A stretch of DNA of 5,820 nucleotides, from assembly GCA_010031985.1 (NCBI GenBank), contig RGYP01000126.1:1-5820 (forward strand). Reading direction: 5' to 3'. A program made the translations under genes and the position numbers. The stretch is from Gammaproteobacteria bacterium. GTDB taxonomy: Bacteria > Pseudomonadota > Gammaproteobacteria > Steroidobacterales > Steroidobacteraceae. This document shows, piece after piece, positions 4,896 through 5,820 of the stretch. The notes under the pieces are model-generated. The model searched no databases, was not told the origin of the DNA, and was given only the letters and a program-made list of their open reading frames with translations. The stretch's first letter is position 1. Each line of letters opens with the position of its first letter.

Positions 4896-5820
4896 ATGCG
4901 CCCCGAAACCATTGCCGTCCATGGCGGCTACACGCCAGACCCGACCACCAAATCGGTGGCGGTGCCGATCTACCAAACCACCTCCTACGCTTTCGACAGC
5001 GCGCAGCACGGCGCCGACCTCTTCGATCTCAAGGTGCAGGGAAACATCTACACGCGGATCATGAATCCGACCAGCGACGTGCTCGAAAAACGCATCGTCG
5101 AGCTCGAAGGCGGCATCGGCGCGCTCGCGCTCGCCTCGGGTAGCGCCGCCGTGACCTACGCCGTCATGACCATCGCCGAGCAAGGCGACAACATCGTGAG
5201 CTCGAGCGCACTCTACGGTGGCACCTACAATCTTTTTGCACACACGCTGCCGCAGTTCGGTATCGAGGTGCGCTTCGCCGATTATCGTCGACCCGAAGAA
5301 TTCGAAAAGCTCATCGACGGACGCACCAAGGCGGTGTTCTGCGAATCGATCGGCAATCCGCTCGGCAACGTGACCGACTTCGGTGCGATCGCTGCGATCG
5401 CACATCGCCATGGCGTACCGCTGATCGTCGACAACACCGTACCTTCACCTTATCTTTGCCGGCCGTTCGATCATGGGGCCGACATCGTGGTGCACTCGCT
5501 CACCAAGTATCTCGGCGGTCACGGCAACAGCATCGGCGGTGTCCTCGTCGACTCGGGCAAGTTCCCTTGGGCAGAGCACAAGGCGCGATTCCGCCGGCTC
5601 AACGAGCCCGACGTCTCGTACCATGGCGTCGTCTACACCGAGGCGCTCGGCCCCGCGGCCTACATCGGCCGCGCCCGCGTTGTCCCGCTACGCAACATGG
5701 GCGCGGCGATCTCGCCCTTCAATTCATTCCTCATTTTGCAAGGCATCGAAACACTCGCGGTGCGGATGGATCGCATCTGCGAGAACACGCTTGCCGTGGC
5801 GAAATTCCTGCAAAAGCACC
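4896..5820 (+). CDS. metY: O-acetylhomoserine sulfhydrylase MetY, 3' end beyond the window
   Basis: The first 308 codons are present, without a stop, of a PLP-dependent Cys/Met-metabolism enzyme that is usually about 430 residues. It condenses O-acetyl-L-homoserine with sulfide to give homocysteine, the direct-sulfhydrylation route to methionine, in the cytoplasm. Visible landmarks are the N-terminal ETIAVHGGYTPDPTT (4-18), VPIYQTTSY (23-31), the cofactor-phosphate binding NIYTRIMNPT with Tyr52 and Arg54, ASGSAA (80-85), Asp179 in VDNT facing the pyridine nitrogen, and the Schiff-base lysine Lys204 in SLTKYLGGHGNSIGG. The LFDLKVQGN insertion before YTR and the long segment (about 220-265) between the lysine and GAAISPFNSF are typical of O-acetylhomoserine sulfhydrylases rather than of cystathionine gamma-synthase or beta-lyase. 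It is divergent from rluB across 114 bp. No frameshift is seen up to the right edge. Confidence 0.93.
   Translation, partial: MRPETIAVHGGYTPDPTTKSVAVPIYQTTSYAFDSAQHGADLFDLKVQGNIYTRIMNPTSDVLEKRIVELEGGIGALALASGSAAVTYAVMTIAEQGDNIVSSSALYGGTYNLFAHTLPQFGIEVRFADYRRPEEFEKLIDGRTKAVFCESIGNPLGNVTDFGAIAAIAHRHGVPLIVDNTVPSPYLCRPFDHGADIVVHSLTKYLGGHGNSIGGVLVDSGKFPWAEHKARFRRLNEPDVSYHGVVYTEALGPAAYIGRARVVPLRNMGAAISPFNSFLILQGIETLAVRMDRICENTLAVAKFLQKH

Noticed and set aside
4791..5411. Minus-strand open frame (206 codons) opposite metY
   Set aside because: It is antisense to conserved PLP-enzyme sequence, is His/Gly/Arg-rich and has no recognisable family.

Overview
This is a 5.8 kb stretch of compact, GC-rich (by eye about 60-65%) bacterial chromosome. 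The set of housekeeping-type genes (rluB, metY, a YedI/DUF808 membrane protein, a D-aminoacylase-like amidohydrolase) reads most like a proteobacterium, probably a gammaproteobacterium. That placement is inferred from protein resemblance, not from a phylogenetic marker. I see no rRNA, tRNA, CRISPR array, insertion sequence or phage gene.

Layout, left to right. (1) A short leader with a strong ribosome binding site precedes sbtA, a sodium-dependent bicarbonate permease (120-1058, +). After 72 bp comes sbtB, its PII-like partner (1131-1445, +). Together they look like a two-gene inorganic-carbon uptake and control operon of the type first described in cyanobacteria. (2) On the minus strand, converging on sbtB and overlapping its 3' end by 61 bp, lies a 584-residue amidohydrolase of the N-acyl-D-amino-acid deacylase family (1385-3139). 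It lacks the family's HxH metal motif and the metal-bridging cysteine. (3) Only 16 bp separate its start codon from that of a divergent DUF808/YedI membrane protein (3156-4061, +), and an imperfect 18-bp palindrome fills this gap. (4) That gene converges with rluB, a 23S rRNA pseudouridine synthase (4002-4781, -), with a 60-bp overlap of coding ends. (5) A 114-bp divergent intergenic region with two small inverted repeats leads to metY (O-acetylhomoserine sulfhydrylase, 4896 to the right edge, +), which is cut off at about residue 308.

The genes do not form one pathway. sbtA-sbtB is the only clear functional unit: SbtB should gate SbtA in response to adenine nucleotides. RluB acts in ribosome maturation and MetY in methionine/homocysteine synthesis by direct sulfhydrylation. 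The amidohydrolase and the YedI homologue have no secure substrate or role. Points deserving a second look are the sbtAB pair outside cyanobacteria with an SbtB that lacks the redox R-loop, the metal-site loss in the amidohydrolase, the twin overlapping convergent gene ends without terminators, and a strand asymmetry: all four plus-strand genes have a Shine-Dalgarno sequence and neither minus-strand gene has one.
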